Under the pieces are notes generated by a model. That model was not told the origin of the DNA, did no database searches, and saw only the letters and a list, made by a program, of their open reading frames with translations. DNA of 54,367 nt from Nitrosomonadales bacterium (GTDB lineage: Bacteria; Pseudomonadota; Gammaproteobacteria; Burkholderiales; Gallionellaceae), in the NCBI GenBank assembly GCA_016199835.1, contig JACQFX010000052.1, forward strand, positions 1 to 54,367, given 5' to 3'. A program made the position numbers and the translations under genes. Of this stretch, positions 43,880-53,900 are shown piece by piece (within the stretch, counting starts at the first letter, position 1; each line of letters starts with the position of its first letter).

Positions 43880-45301
43880 ATGACCCCACGCAAAACCGCT
43901 GCCGCAAATACTTCCGCCACCAAGCTGTTCGTGCTGGATACCAACGTGCTGATGCACGACCCCACCAGCCTGTTCCGCTTCGAGGAACACGATGTGTACT
44001 TGCCGATGTTCGTGCTGGAAGAGCTGGACAATGGCAAGAAGGGCATGTCGGAAGTCGCGCGCAACGCGCGCCAGGCCAGCCGCTTCCTCGACTCCATCAT
44101 CAGCGAAGGCACGCACGACATCGAGGCCGGTGTGCCATTGCAGGCGCAAGGCAGCAAATCCGCGAGCGGGCGGCTGTTCCTGCAAACCCAGTTCATCACC
44201 AACGAACTGCCGCCCAACCTGCCGGTCGGCAAGGCCGACAATGCCATCCTCGGCGTGGTGATGTTCCTGCAAAAGCAGCAACCCGGACGCGCGGTGATCC
44301 TGGTGTCCAAGGACATCAACATGCGCATCAAGGCACGTGCGCTGGGGCTGTCCGCCGAAGACTATTTCAACGACAAGGTGCTCGAAGACACCGACCTGCT
44401 CTACACCGGCGTGCAGGCGCTGCCCGACGATTTCTGGGACAAGCACGGCAAGGACATGAAATCCGGCACGCAGGACGGCCACACCTTCTACAACATCGAA
44501 GGCCCGCTGTGCCGCGACCTGCTGGTGAACCAGTTCGTATTCCAGGAACACGAAGGCGCCAACCCGTTCTACGCCGTGGTGACGACCCAGGAAGGCAACA
44601 GCGCCACGCTGCGCACCTTGACCGACTACACGCACCAGAAGAACGCCATCTGGGGCATCACCGCGCGCAACCGCGAACAGAATTTCGTGCTCAACCTGCT
44701 GATGAACCCGGAGATCGACTTCATCACGCTGCTGGGACAGGCCGGCACCGGCAAGACATTGCTCACGCTGGCCGCAGGCTTGATGCAGGTGCTGGAGCAA
44801 AAGATCTATTCCGAGATCATCATGACGCGCGTCACCGTGCCGGTGGGCGAGGACATCGGCTTCCTGCCCGGCACCGAGGAAGAAAAGATGACGCCGTGGA
44901 TGGGCGCGCTCGACGACAATCTCGACGTGCTCAACCAGTCTGCCGATGAAGGCGGCGAATGGGGACGCGCCGCGACGCGCGACCTGATCCGTTCGCGCAT
45001 CAAGGTGAAGTCGCTCAACTTCATGCGCGGCCGCACCTTCATCAACAAGTACCTGATCATCGACGAGGCGCAGAATCTGACGCCGAAACAGATGAAGACG
45101 CTGATCACGCGCGCCGGCCCCGGCACCAAGGTGGTGTGCATGGGCAACATCGCGCAGATCGACACGCCTTACCTCACCGAAGGCAGTTCCGGCCTGACTT
45201 ACGTGGTGGACAGATTCAAGGGCTGGGAACACAGCGGCCACATCACGCTGCAACGCGGCGAGCGCTCGCGTCTGGCGGATCATGCGGGTGAAGTGCTGTA
45301 A
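43880..45301 (+). CDS. PhoH-family ATPase with N-terminal PIN domain
   Basis: A 473-residue protein. An N-terminal PIN ribonuclease-like domain (residues 15-150: [30 protein letters not shown]) is joined to a C-terminal PhoH P-loop ATPase ([20 protein letters not shown] around residue 285; Walker [39 protein letters not shown]). PIN-PhoH proteins (PhoH2/YlaK type) have been described as RNA helicase/RNases. AAGGA precedes ATG 43880. Its TAA stop shares its last base with the ATG of msrB, indicating coupling. Confidence 0.92.
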   Translation: MTPRKTAAANTSATKLFVLDTNVLMHDPTSLFRFEEHDVYLPMFVLEELDNGKKGMSEVARNARQASRFLDSIISEGTHDIEAGVPLQAQGSKSASGRLFLQTQFITNELPPNLPVGKADNAILGVVMFLQKQQPGRAVILVSKDINMRIKARALGLSAEDYFNDKVLEDTDLLYTGVQALPDDFWDKHGKDMKSGTQDGHTFYNIEGPLCRDLLVNQFVFQEHEGANPFYAVVTTQEGNSATLRTLTDYTHQKNAIWGITARNREQNFVLNLLMNPEIDFITLLGQAGTGKTLLTLAAGLMQVLEQKIYSEIIMTRVTVPVGEDIGFLPGTEEEKMTPWMGALDDNLDVLNQSADEGGEWGRAATRDLIRSRIKVKSLNFMRGRTFINKYLIIDEAQNLTPKQMKTLITRAGPGTKVVCMGNIAQIDTPYLTEGSSGLTYVVDRFKGWEHSGHITLQRGERSRLADHAGEVL

Positions 45302-45693
45302 TGGATCCATCCGAAAAAACCGAAGCGCAATGGCGCGAAGAACTGACGTCTGAGCAGTTCGAGATATGCCGCAAATGCGGCACCGAGCCTGCCTTCAGCG
45401 GCGAATACTGGGATTGCCACGACATCGGCATCTACCGTTGCGTATGTTGCGGCGCGCCCTTGTTCGATTCCGAAACCAAGTACGAATCGGGCACGGGCTG
45501 GCCCAGCTTCTGGCAACCCATAGACGAAGAGACGCTGAGTTATTCCGATGAAGATGAACTGGGCCTGGGCCGCATCGAAGTATCCTGCGCAAAATGCGGC
45601 GCGCATTTCGGCCACGTGTTCGAGGACGGCCCGGATCCGACCGGACTGCGCTTCTGCATCAATTCGGCGGCGCTTACGCTGGACAGGCGCTAA
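45301..45693 (+). CDS. msrB: Peptide-methionine (R)-S-oxide reductase MsrB
   Basis: A 130-residue enzyme that reduces methionine-R-sulfoxide in proteins. The catalytic cysteine is C119 in [11 protein letters not shown]. Four zinc-binding cysteines are C47 and C50 (CVCCG) and C96 and C99 (CAKCG), and the substrate block [11 protein letters not shown] is intact. There is no signal peptide, so it acts in the cytoplasm. The start codon overlaps the phoH stop by one base. Confidence 0.93.
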   Translation: MDPSEKTEAQWREELTSEQFEICRKCGTEPAFSGEYWDCHDIGIYRCVCCGAPLFDSETKYESGTGWPSFWQPIDEETLSYSDEDELGLGRIEVSCAKCGAHFGHVFEDGPDPTGLRFCINSAALTLDRR

Positions 45694-45701
45694 AACCTGT
45701 T

Positions 45702-45780
45702 AACCACGGAAAACACGGATGACAAACCAAACACGCACGACAGGTTTGCCGTTTCCGTGTAATCCGTGTTTCCCGTGGTC
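45702..45780. repeat. Palindromic repeat, second copy (aaccacggaaaacacggat type)
   Basis: Left arm aaccacggaaaacacggat, right arm atccgtgtttcccgtggt, separated by about 40 bases. It lies just after the msrB stop and before yciB, and could form a terminator-like hairpin. It is the same family as 43191-43292. Confidence 0.8.
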
Positions 45781-45814
45781 CCGCATTTTTTATTTTTTAA
45801 GATAACCCATTCAC

Positions 45815-46357
45815 ATGAAACTGCTGTTCGACCTTTTTCCCATCGTCCTGTTTTTTGCCGCATTCAAGCTGTTCGGCATCTTCGCCGCCACGGCCACGGC
45901 AATCGCCGCCACAGTTATGCAAATCGCATGGACGAAATGGCGGCACGGCAAAGTGGACACCATGTTATGGGTAAGCTTTGGCATCATCGCCGTGTTCGGT
46001 GGAGCAACGCTGCTGCTGCATGACGAGACCTTCATCAAGTGGAAGCCGACCATACTGTACTGGGTGTTCGCCGGCACGCTGCTATTCTCCAACCTGCTGC
46101 TCAGGAAGAATCTGATGCAGGCATTGCTGCACGAAAAACTCGCGCTGCCGCACAAGGTGTGGGGACACGTCAACCTTGCCTGGAGCCTGTTCTTCGCCGC
46201 GCTCGGCGTGCTCAATCTGTATGTCGCGTTCAACTACACCACCGACACCTGGGTCAATTTCAAGCTGTTCGGCACCACCGGCTTGATGATGGTGTTCGTG
46301 CTGCTGCAAGCCACTGCACTCTCAAAATACGTGGAAGAAGACAAGGAGAATAACTGA
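45815..46357 (+). CDS. yciB: Septation protein A family, YciB/IspZ
   Basis: A 180-residue integral membrane protein with five hydrophobic segments. Its start [20 protein letters not shown] and the later blocks [18 protein letters not shown] and [18 protein letters not shown] are the YciB/IspZ signature. In enterobacteria YciB affects envelope synthesis and septation. The TGA stop overlaps the ATG of the YciI gene (TGATG), so the two are cotranslated. Confidence 0.92.
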   Translation: MKLLFDLFPIVLFFAAFKLFGIFAATATAIAATVMQIAWTKWRHGKVDTMLWVSFGIIAVFGGATLLLHDETFIKWKPTILYWVFAGTLLFSNLLLRKNLMQALLHEKLALPHKVWGHVNLAWSLFFAALGVLNLYVAFNYTTDTWVNFKLFGTTGLMMVFVLLQATALSKYVEEDKENN

Positions 46358-46659
46358 TGCTTTACACCATAGTTGCACAAGATACCCCCAACAGCACCGA
46401 GAAACGCGCGACCGCCCGCCCCGCGCATGTGGCGCGGCTCCAGGCCTTAAGCCATGAGGGCCGCTTGCTCATGGCCGGCCCCTTCCCTGCCGTGGACGCC
46501 AACGATCCCGGCGCGGCGGGCTATACCGGCAGCCTGATCGTGGCAGCATTCCCTTCACTGGCAGACGCCGTGGCATGGGCACAGGCTGACCCTTATGTGG
46601 CGGCAGGCGTGTATACCGACGTCATGGTCAAGCCATTCCGGAAAGTATTCCCGGCATAA
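46357..46659 (+). CDS. YciI family protein
   Basis: A 100-residue dimeric alpha/beta-barrel protein (ferredoxin-like). The family pattern [11 protein letters not shown] is seen as [20 protein letters not shown], followed by [20 protein letters not shown] and [20 protein letters not shown]; the conserved His and Asp are present. YciI proteins are related to muconolactone isomerase-type enzymes but their role is not defined. It follows YciB with overlapping stop and start, the usual gene order in betaproteobacteria. Confidence 0.88.
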   Translation: MLYTIVAQDTPNSTEKRATARPAHVARLQALSHEGRLLMAGPFPAVDANDPGAAGYTGSLIVAAFPSLADAVAWAQADPYVAAGVYTDVMVKPFRKVFPA

Positions 46660-46686
46660 GCCGCCTGCCATGCCGCAACGCCCTTA

Positions 46687-46695
46687 TGGTATATT
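46687..46695 (+). promoter_or_regulatory. Extended -10 promoter upstream of the parvulin gene
   Basis: tggtatatt gives a TGn extended -10 followed by TATATT, 73 bases before the ATG at 46768. No strong -35 is visible at the right spacing, which is acceptable for extended -10 promoters. Evidence is by eye. Confidence 0.5.
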
Positions 46696-46767
46696 GCGCG
46701 CCGCAAATCTGATTCACGCACCCGAATCACAGTCCAACTTTTAAAATCACCCATGAGGAAAGAAACC

Positions 46768-47565
46768 ATGACAAAATTTCTCACGCTTGCCTCTCTCGCC
46801 CTGCTGGGCTCAATTGCTGTTGGTGCAGCCCGCGCCGATGACAAGCCTGCCGCAACAGTGAACGGCGTCGCCATCCCTCAGGAACGCATAGAATTTGCCG
46901 TAAGAAATGCCGCCGCGCAAGGCCAGCCCGATGTTCCCGAACTGCGCCAGGCCATCCGCGACAACCTGGTCAATTATGAAATCCTGTCCCAGGAAGCCGT
47001 TAAGCAAGGTATGGACAAGCAGCCCGACGCCATCCAGCAACTGGAAATGAGCAAACAGAACGTGCTGGCCAACGCTTTGGTGCAAGATTATGTCAAGACC
47101 CATCCGATCAGTGACGAAGTAGTCGCCCGCGAATACGAAAAGCTGAAAGCCGGTATGGGCAGCAAGGAATACAAGCTGCGCCACATTCTGGTAGACAAGG
47201 AAGACAACGCGAAATCCATCCTCGCCAAACTGAAAAAAGGCGGCAGTTTTGACAAGCTGGCTAAAGCCAATTCCAGGGATCCCGGCTCCAAGGATCACGG
47301 CGGCGATCTGGGCTGGATTCCGGTCGGCAACATTTCCTCCGCTTTCGTCAAACCGTTTGCCGATGCGGCCCTGAAACTCGACAAGGGACAATTGAGCGAA
47401 CCCGTGCAATCGCAATTCGGCTGGCACATCATCAAACTGGACGACGTGCGCGACGCCACGCCCCCGGCACTGGATGAGATCAAGGGCAAGCTCACCCTGA
47501 GCCTGCAACAACAGGCAGTAAAACAATTCGTTTCCGACCTGCGCACAAAAGCCAAAGTCGAATAA
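46768..47565 (+). CDS. Periplasmic parvulin-type peptidyl-prolyl isomerase
   Basis: A 265-residue exported PPIase. Signal peptide MTKFLTLASLALLGSIAVGA, cleaved after AARA, then an N-terminal SurA/PrsA-like helical region and a parvulin domain (residues about 130-225: YKLRHILVDKEDNAKSILAK, SRDPGSKDHGGDLGW, SQFGWHIIKLDDVR). Such proteins help outer-membrane protein folding. ATG 46768 has GAGGAAAG in front of it; an ATG at 46753 sits before that site and was not chosen. A hairpin terminator follows. Confidence 0.9.
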   Translation: MTKFLTLASLALLGSIAVGAARADDKPAATVNGVAIPQERIEFAVRNAAAQGQPDVPELRQAIRDNLVNYEILSQEAVKQGMDKQPDAIQQLEMSKQNVLANALVQDYVKTHPISDEVVAREYEKLKAGMGSKEYKLRHILVDKEDNAKSILAKLKKGGSFDKLAKANSRDPGSKDHGGDLGWIPVGNISSAFVKPFADAALKLDKGQLSEPVQSQFGWHIIKLDDVRDATPPALDEIKGKLTLSLQQQAVKQFVSDLRTKAKVE

Positions 47566-47587
47566 GCTCCACCACACGACGCGACAA

Positions 47588-47622
47588 ACAAAGGGCAGCC
47601 GCATGGCTGCCCTTTGTTTTCC
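47588..47622 (+). terminator. Rho-independent terminator after the parvulin gene
   Basis: aaagggcagc and gctgcccttt form a stem around a short cgcatg-containing loop, followed by gttttcccc. It lies about 25 bases after the stop and ends the yciB-yciI-parvulin stretch. Confidence 0.85.
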
Positions 47623-47711
47623 CCTCGCGCATCTGGAGTTAATGCGGTCACTCGCGGGATAGACTCACACGCTCGGCGCGCAGGAACTACGGAGCGGCGC
47701 AAGCCAAGCAA

Positions 47712-48506
47712 CTATCCTGAAAGCTCCCCTCCGATATTCCTGCTCTTCTTGATCAGCTCGTAAGCAAGCTGTATCTCTTTCGCTTGCTCGGTCGCCATCG
47801 CGATCATGTCTTCCGGCAAACCCTGTCCGATCAACTTGTCCGGATGGTACTGGCTCATGAGCTTGCGCCAGGCGCGCTTGACCTCGGCATCGCTGCTGTC
47901 GCGGCTCACGCCCAGGGCCTTGTAGGCATCGTCCAATGCCACGCCCGCGTTGGCCTGTTGCCCGCCAGCAAAATGGGTCTGGTTCAGCACCATGTCCATC
48001 AAGTGCCGGAACGCGGCCTGGTCATAGCCGATACGCGCGGCAATGTCGATGAGCAGCGCCTCTTCCGCCGGATGCAGATGTCCGTCCGCATATGCCATCA
48101 CGATCAGATACACCAGCAGCACCTGCTTCAGGTCTTTGGTGTGCCCGCACACCGCCATGAATTTTTTGCAGACCGGCCCGATGTCACAGGACGGATCGAC
48201 ACCCTGCTTGAACCAGGCAATCGCCTGCGACCGATGTTGCGCCGTCATGCCGAGTTTCTGCATGAACGCTTCGACATGATCTATCTCATGTTGCGACACA
48301 TGCCCATCCGCCTTGGCCAGCTTGCCCATGGAGATAAACAATGCCTCCAGGAATACGGCCTGGCGCAGCGCATTGCTCAAGGGGTTCGCGCCGCCCGAAC
48401 CATACACCCGCACGCGGTCGAAGAACGACCCGAAAAACCAGCCCAGCAGCGCGCCCCAGAATCCGAGGAAGTAATAACCTGCAATGATGAATATGAACTT
48501 GAACAA
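47712..48506 (-). CDS. djlA: DjlA-like membrane-anchored J-domain co-chaperone
   Basis: A 264-residue protein from a TTG start at 48506 (GGAG six bases upstream). The N-terminus is one hydrophobic segment with a Gly-rich dimerising face (FIFIIAGYYFLGFWGALLGW). A TerB-like central domain follows (residues 45-170) and the C-terminus is a J domain with DDAYKALGVSRDSSDAEVKR and the HPD tripeptide in MSQYHPDKLIG. DjlA stimulates DnaK and in enterobacteria influences capsule-regulating signalling. It is on the opposite strand to its neighbours. Confidence 0.9.
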   Translation of the reverse strand: MFKFIFIIAGYYFLGFWGALLGWFFGSFFDRVRVYGSGGANPLSNALRQAVFLEALFISMGKLAKADGHVSQHEIDHVEAFMQKLGMTAQHRSQAIAWFKQGVDPSCDIGPVCKKFMAVCGHTKDLKQVLLVYLIVMAYADGHLHPAEEALLIDIAARIGYDQAAFRHLMDMVLNQTHFAGGQQANAGVALDDAYKALGVSRDSSDAEVKRAWRKLMSQYHPDKLIGQGLPEDMIAMATEQAKEIQLAYELIKKSRNIGGELSG

Positions 48507-48559
48507 GGTGACTCCAGAAGTAAATAAGCCCGCCGTATATAAAACGTGTCATTATACCT

Positions 48560-48766
48560 TCCACCAGCGCCCCCCTAGCGGGTGCTGGCGCAAGACTTTT
48601 CTACAGGTTCAACCAGGAGGCCGCTCGTGGTTGGCTGAACTAACCACCGTCGGAATGACAGAGCCTGAGAAACCGGGCGTGAAACGAAAGCTGTTCGTCT
48701 CACAGATCGATTTCCGCGCCAGTTGGAAACGATCGCCGTAACGTTCTTGTTTGCAGGGGACGCAAC
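48560..48766 (+). promoter_or_regulatory. Structured leader upstream of the small ORF and REC-EAL-REC gene
   Basis: Three successive hairpins are visible by eye: ccagcgcccccctagcgggt with gctgg (48563-48587), gttcaaccaggag...tggttggctgaac (48608-48641), and gtgaaacgaa...ttcgtctcac (about 48679-48703, arms gtga-a-acgaa and ttcgt-c-tcac). Together they fill the 200 bases before the 58-residue ORF and could be an attenuator or ligand-binding leader. No known riboswitch consensus was recognised. Confidence 0.4.
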
Positions 48767-48943
48767 ATGTCCAAAGATTCACCGGCCAAGCCTAGCTGCG
48801 GCTGCTTGCCGACCGCTCGTCGCGGCCGTCTATATGACGCTCGTCTTCGCACCCCCCCTGTCAAGCCGGGCAACGCCCGTGCTGCCAGCAACGCAGTCCC
48901 GCAGCCCGGCGTGGATGCAGTGGTCTCGAGAGGGAAATCATGA
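48767..48943 (+). CDS. Small 58-residue protein coupled to the REC-EAL-REC gene
   Basis: An ORF of 58 codons starting at ATG 48767 with AGGGG about seven bases upstream. It begins MSKDSPAKPSCGCLPTARRG and is rich in Pro, Arg and Ala with a CGC motif; no family is recognised. Its TGA stop overlaps the ATG of the next gene (ATGA at 48940-48943), which strongly suggests translational coupling. A regulatory partner or leader peptide for the downstream phosphodiesterase is possible. Confidence 0.55.
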   Translation: MSKDSPAKPSCGCLPTARRGRLYDARLRTPPVKPGNARAASNAVPQPGVDAVVSRGKS

Positions 48944-50871
48944 AGATAGCCGAACTCAATCTGCTGATTGTCGAGGACGATGGATTCCAGTGCAAAATTC
49001 TCACCAAAATGCTACGCACACTGGGCGCAACATCGATACGCGATGCAAGCAACGGCAAAGATGCGCTCGAAATTATTCGCCGGACGGATTACCGGCCGGT
49101 GGACATAGCGATCTGCGACTTGAATATGCCGGAAATGGATGGCATGGAATTCCTGCGGCATCTGAGCCAGGAAAACAAGAACATTGCCATCATCATCACC
49201 AGCGCGCTGGACAACAAGCTGCTGTCCTCGGTCGGAAAAATGGCCACGATGTTTGGCATCGATCTGTTGGGGACAATGGAAAAGCCTATCATGCTTAAAG
49301 AGCTGCAAGCCCTGCTTTTTAAATATGACCACGCCAAACATGAAAAGCCGCAACCCGATACCAAGATGGTCTTCACCCTCGATGAAGTGCTGCATGGTAT
49401 TCGTGCGGATCAGATCCAGCCGTTCTTTCAACCCAAGGTAGCTTTGAGGAGTGGCCTGCTGGTAGGCGCTGAAGCTCTTGCACGCTGGCTCCATCCCGAG
49501 CATGGCGTGATCGGGCCTTATGCTTTTATCCCACTGCTGGAGAGCAGCCGGAACATCGATGAATTGACATTCCTCATGCTTGAAAAATCTGCGGCCGCAT
49601 GCCGCTCATTTCACGACAGGGGCCACATACTCACCATCTCGGTCAATCTTTCGCTGGCCACGCTGGATGATCCTGCATTGGCGGACAAGATCACCCAGGT
49701 AGTACAAAAGGCCGGGATCGAACCGCAATATATCATTCTGGAGATCACCGAATCATCTGCCATGACCGGTATCGCACATGCATTGGAAAATCTGGCGCGT
49801 TTATGCATGAATGGATTCGCGCTTTCCATTGATGACTATGGGACGGGATATTCCAGCCTGCAACAGCTCACGCGCATCGCCTTCAGCGAACTGAAGATAG
49901 ACCAGTCCTTCGTGAAGGATTTCGCCGACAACAAGGCATCGCGCATCGTAGTCGAATCAAGCATCGACATGGCGCATAAGCTGCATGTCAAAAGCGTGGC
50001 AGAAGGCACGGAGACACAACAAGACTGGGATGCGCTAAGGGACGCGGGATGCGATACCGCACAAGGATATTTCATCGCCAGGCCGATGGACATGAATGCG
50101 TTCCACCATTTCATGGAGAGTTCCAGCTACAAAACCTCCGCCTTGTCGCAGCCCTCCATCCAGGATCAGAACAAGGTAAATATTCTCGTCGTCGATGACA
50201 ATGATTTCACCCGCAAGATAGTTCTGCGCGTACTCGACAGCCTGGGATACACTCGCATCAGCGCTGTGCCCAGCGCTGCCTCTGCGTTAAAGCTGCTTGA
50301 GCTCAATACATTCAACCTGATCATCACCGATGTCCACCTGCCGGGATTGAATGGCCTGGAATTGGCGCAGTTAATCAGGGCGGGTAAAACGCATACCAGG
50401 CCTGATACGCGCATCGTGATATTGACCTCATTTTCACAGACGGAAGTGTTCGGGACAGCGCTGGCGCTGGATATAAACGGGTTCCTGGTCAAACCCATCA
50501 TCCCTGCCATGGCGAATGAAAAACTTGCCCAGGCCATTTCAGAACCGTTGCACCTTCGCCCGCCGCTGGCTTACGAGACCATCAAGACTGAATTGTGGAA
50601 CTTGCCCAGGCCCGGCAATCAACCCGGTTCCCATGGAAGTGCGGGCATCGTCCACTCACTCGACAGCGAAGCCGATAACACGCTGCGCCATACGATACGA
50701 AGCCTGCGTCCGGGCATGAAACTCAAGGAAGATATTTACCTTTCCGATGGCACCTTGCTGATATCGTCCGAACATGTTTTCACCGAATTGTCGATCAATC
50801 GATTAAACGATCTGAAGGAGCTGCTTTCCAGACAAAGCATTTTTGTGCACGACACTGCGGCCCCCGGTTAA
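48940..50871 (+). CDS. REC-EAL-REC response regulator, cyclic-di-GMP phosphodiesterase
   Basis: A 643-residue cytoplasmic signalling protein. First receiver domain: residues 5-130, phospho-acceptor Asp60 (ICDLNMPEMDG), Lys115 in MEKP. Central EAL domain: about 145-390, with the catalytic motif GAEALARW (Glu178), EITESS, SIDDYGTGYSSL, LKIDQSFV and EGTET, all consistent with an active phosphodiesterase. Second receiver: about 405-535 (ILVVDDNDF, IITDVHLPGLNG). The C-terminal 100 residues have no clear domain. It would lower cyclic-di-GMP in response to two phosphorylation inputs, which often controls biofilm and surface adhesion. Confidence 0.9.
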   Translation: MKIAELNLLIVEDDGFQCKILTKMLRTLGATSIRDASNGKDALEIIRRTDYRPVDIAICDLNMPEMDGMEFLRHLSQENKNIAIIITSALDNKLLSSVGKMATMFGIDLLGTMEKPIMLKELQALLFKYDHAKHEKPQPDTKMVFTLDEVLHGIRADQIQPFFQPKVALRSGLLVGAEALARWLHPEHGVIGPYAFIPLLESSRNIDELTFLMLEKSAAACRSFHDRGHILTISVNLSLATLDDPALADKITQVVQKAGIEPQYIILEITESSAMTGIAHALENLARLCMNGFALSIDDYGTGYSSLQQLTRIAFSELKIDQSFVKDFADNKASRIVVESSIDMAHKLHVKSVAEGTETQQDWDALRDAGCDTAQGYFIARPMDMNAFHHFMESSSYKTSALSQPSIQDQNKVNILVVDDNDFTRKIVLRVLDSLGYTRISAVPSAASALKLLELNTFNLIITDVHLPGLNGLELAQLIRAGKTHTRPDTRIVILTSFSQTEVFGTALALDINGFLVKPIIPAMANEKLAQAISEPLHLRPPLAYETIKTELWNLPRPGNQPGSHGSAGIVHSLDSEADNTLRHTIRSLRPGMKLKEDIYLSDGTLLISSEHVFTELSINRLNDLKELLSRQSIFVHDTAAPG

Positions 50872-50943
50872 ATACGATCCACCCGTTCCACGCCACCTGG
50901 CGTTACAATTTCCCCCTGCGACATCCCTAAACCTGGAACCAGC

Positions 50944-53900
50944 ATGTCCCTACGCCTATCCCGCAAAACCCTGGCGCTGACGCTCGTCGGCACGTTCATT
51001 AGCTATCTGCTGTTCGGCTGGCTGGCATTGCCGCGCATCATCCAGTCGCAGGCGCAGAGCTACATCGCCGCACACACCGGCCACCGCCTCACGCTGGATC
51101 AGCCGCAGTTCAATCCTTTCACGCTGAACCTGCGCCTGAGCAATCTGCGGCTCGAAGAACCCGATGGCAAGCCGCTGTTCGCGTTCCGCGAACTCGATGT
51201 CGACGTGTCTATCTCCAGCCTGTTCCGGCGCGCGCTGGTATTCGATGCGATCCGGCTGGATGGGCCGGACGCGACCGTCGTGCTGCAACGCGACGGCAAA
51301 CTCAACTGGTCGGCGCTCGTGGATGCGCTCAAAGGCAAGGAGGAGCCGCCCAGGGAAACGAACCCGGATACGTCGCTGCCGCGCGTGGACATCCAGCACT
51401 TCATGCTGAGTGCGGGCCGCGTGAATTTCACCGACGACAAGACCGCGTTCGCCACCCACTTCGAACCGCTGGAACTCGAACTCAGCGACATCTCCACCCT
51501 GCCCGACGATCATGGCAGCTACCGCATAGAAGCGCGCAGCGCATTCGGCGCGCATATCCTGTGGCAGGGTCAGATGTCGCTTGCGCCCGTGGCAATCGGC
51601 GGCACGCTGGGAATAGACCATGTGGATCTTTCGCGGCTGGCGCCTTACCTGAAAGATGTGTTGCCTATCGCACCTCCATCGGGAATGCTTGCGCTATCGA
51701 CAGAATACCGCGCCACCTATGATGCGAAGCGCTTCGACCTTACACTCGACAACCTCTCGGCCGGGCTCAAAGATCTGCGCCTGCGTGCCGCGCAGGACTC
51801 CGACCCCGCCATCGCGATAGACAGCATAGCAGCCAGCAAGGGGCACTTCGATCTCACCGGCAACCAGTTCGCGCTGAATGCGCTCACCATCAACGGCAGC
51901 GAGATCGCGCTGGCGCGCCATAACGCCGAGCCGCTGAAACTGTTGCACCTGGGCGCGCTCGCGCTCGACGACATCCGCGTCGATCTGGCCAAACATGACC
52001 TCACACTGGCCCATGTCGCGCTCAAGGATGGCGAACTCAAAGCGGTGCGCGATGCCCATGACCACCTGGACGTGCTCGATGCATTGCAGGCTGCTTTCCC
52101 CGCCGCACCCGCCAAACCGAAAACCGGATCGGGCGCGCAGAAAACACAAACCGCCAAGGCCGCGCCCTGGCATTACCGCGTTGCCAAATTTGAACTCGCG
52201 GGGTTTTCCACTGCGTTGCGCGACGAGAGCGTGACGCCCGCCGCCGATCTGGCGTTGCAGAACATCGCGCTCGGCGTGGACGGCATCAGCGACGATCTCA
52301 CGCAGGCATTGCCGCTGCAACTCACGCTGCAATCGCGCGGCGGCGGTAGCCTGGAAGTGCGCGGCAAGGTCGTCCCTGCCGAACCGTCTGCCGACCTCAG
52401 GCTCAAGCTCAGCGCGCTGTCGCTGCAACCGGTACAGCCTTATCTCGCATCGTTCGCCAGACTCACGCTGGCGGGCGGCCAGCTCAACAGCGAAGGGCAG
52501 GCCAGCTATAACCAACGCGGCGGCAAGTTCAAGGGCAACTTCGCCTTGCGCGATTTGCGCCTGATCGAGACCGAGACGGGCGACACCTTCCTCGCCTGGA
52601 AGTCGCTCGGCAGCCGCGATCTCGAAGCGAGCCAGAGCGCACTCAACATCGGCGAGCTCGCTATCGACGGCCTCGAAAGCAAACTCATCATCCACAAAGA
52701 CAAGTCGGTGAACCTCGTCCGCATCCTGCGCAATTCTGAAACGCCCGGCGCCGCGCCCGCAACGCCGCCGCCCGCTGCGCCAGCCAGGACAGATGAGAAC
52801 AAGGAAGCGCCCTTGCTCGTGAATATCGACCGCGTAAAAGTCAGCAACGGTGCGATGAACTTCGCCGACTATTCGCTGGCGCTGCCCTTCGGCACCAGCA
52901 TCCACGACCTGCATGGCTCGCTCAGCGATTTGTCATCGCGCCCCGATGCGCGCGGCCAGGTCGAACTGGATGGACAGGTGGACGATTACGGCATCGCGCG
53001 CGCGGCAGGCCAGGTTGATCTGTTCGACCCGACAGGTTTCATGGATCTCAAGGTAGTGTTCCGCAACGTCGAGATGACGCGGCTCACGCCCTACTCCGCC
53101 ACTTTCGCCGGACGCAAGATAGACTCGGGCAAGCTCTCGCTCAATCTGGAATACAAGATCAAGAAGCGCCAGATCGAAGGCGAGAACCAGGTCATCATGG
53201 ATCAACTGACGCTCGGCGATCGCGTCGAAAGTCCTGATGCCATGAACCTGCCGCTCGATCTCGCCATCGCCATCCTGCAGGACACCGATGGCCGCATCGA
53301 CCTCGGCCTGCCCGTATCCGGCAGCCTCGACGACCCGCAGTTCAGCTACGGCAGGATCATCTGGAAGGCCCTCCTCAACGTCGTCGGCAAGATCGCCACC
53401 GCGCCGTTCCGCGCGCTCGGCGCCCTGTTCGGCGGCGGCGAAAAATTCGAGAGCATCGCGTTCGACATCGGCAAGCAGCAACTGTCGCCGCCCGAGCGCG
53501 AGAAACTCACGCGGCTCGCCGGCGCGCTGAACAAACGCCCCAAACTTGCACTCACCGTGCATGGCGTCTATGCCGAAGCCGACCGCAACGCCTTGCAGGA
53601 CCTGCAACTGCGCCGCGCCGTGGCGATGCTGGCCGGGCTGCAAGTCGATGAGCAGGAAGACCCCGGCTCGCTATCCACACACTCGCCCAAAATCCAGACC
53701 GCGCTGGAAAGCCTGTACGCCGAGCGCATCGGCGCTCACGAACTCGCCGCACTCAAGCAAGGTTACCGCCTTGCCAATCCGGAACCGAAAGGCCGCGACG
53801 ACAAGCAGAAGTCGTCCGAAAAAAGCGCGCTGAACGAACAGGAGATAGCGCAACTGAAAGGCGCGGATTTCCACGCCGTGCTGTACCAGCGCCTGCTCGC

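Noticed and set aside
43799-45310. A 503-codon minus-strand frame
   Set aside because: Antisense to the clearly recognised PIN-PhoH gene and without motifs.
48560-48766. A cyclic-di-GMP riboswitch before the EAL gene
   Set aside because: The GEMM consensus was not found; only generic hairpins are visible.
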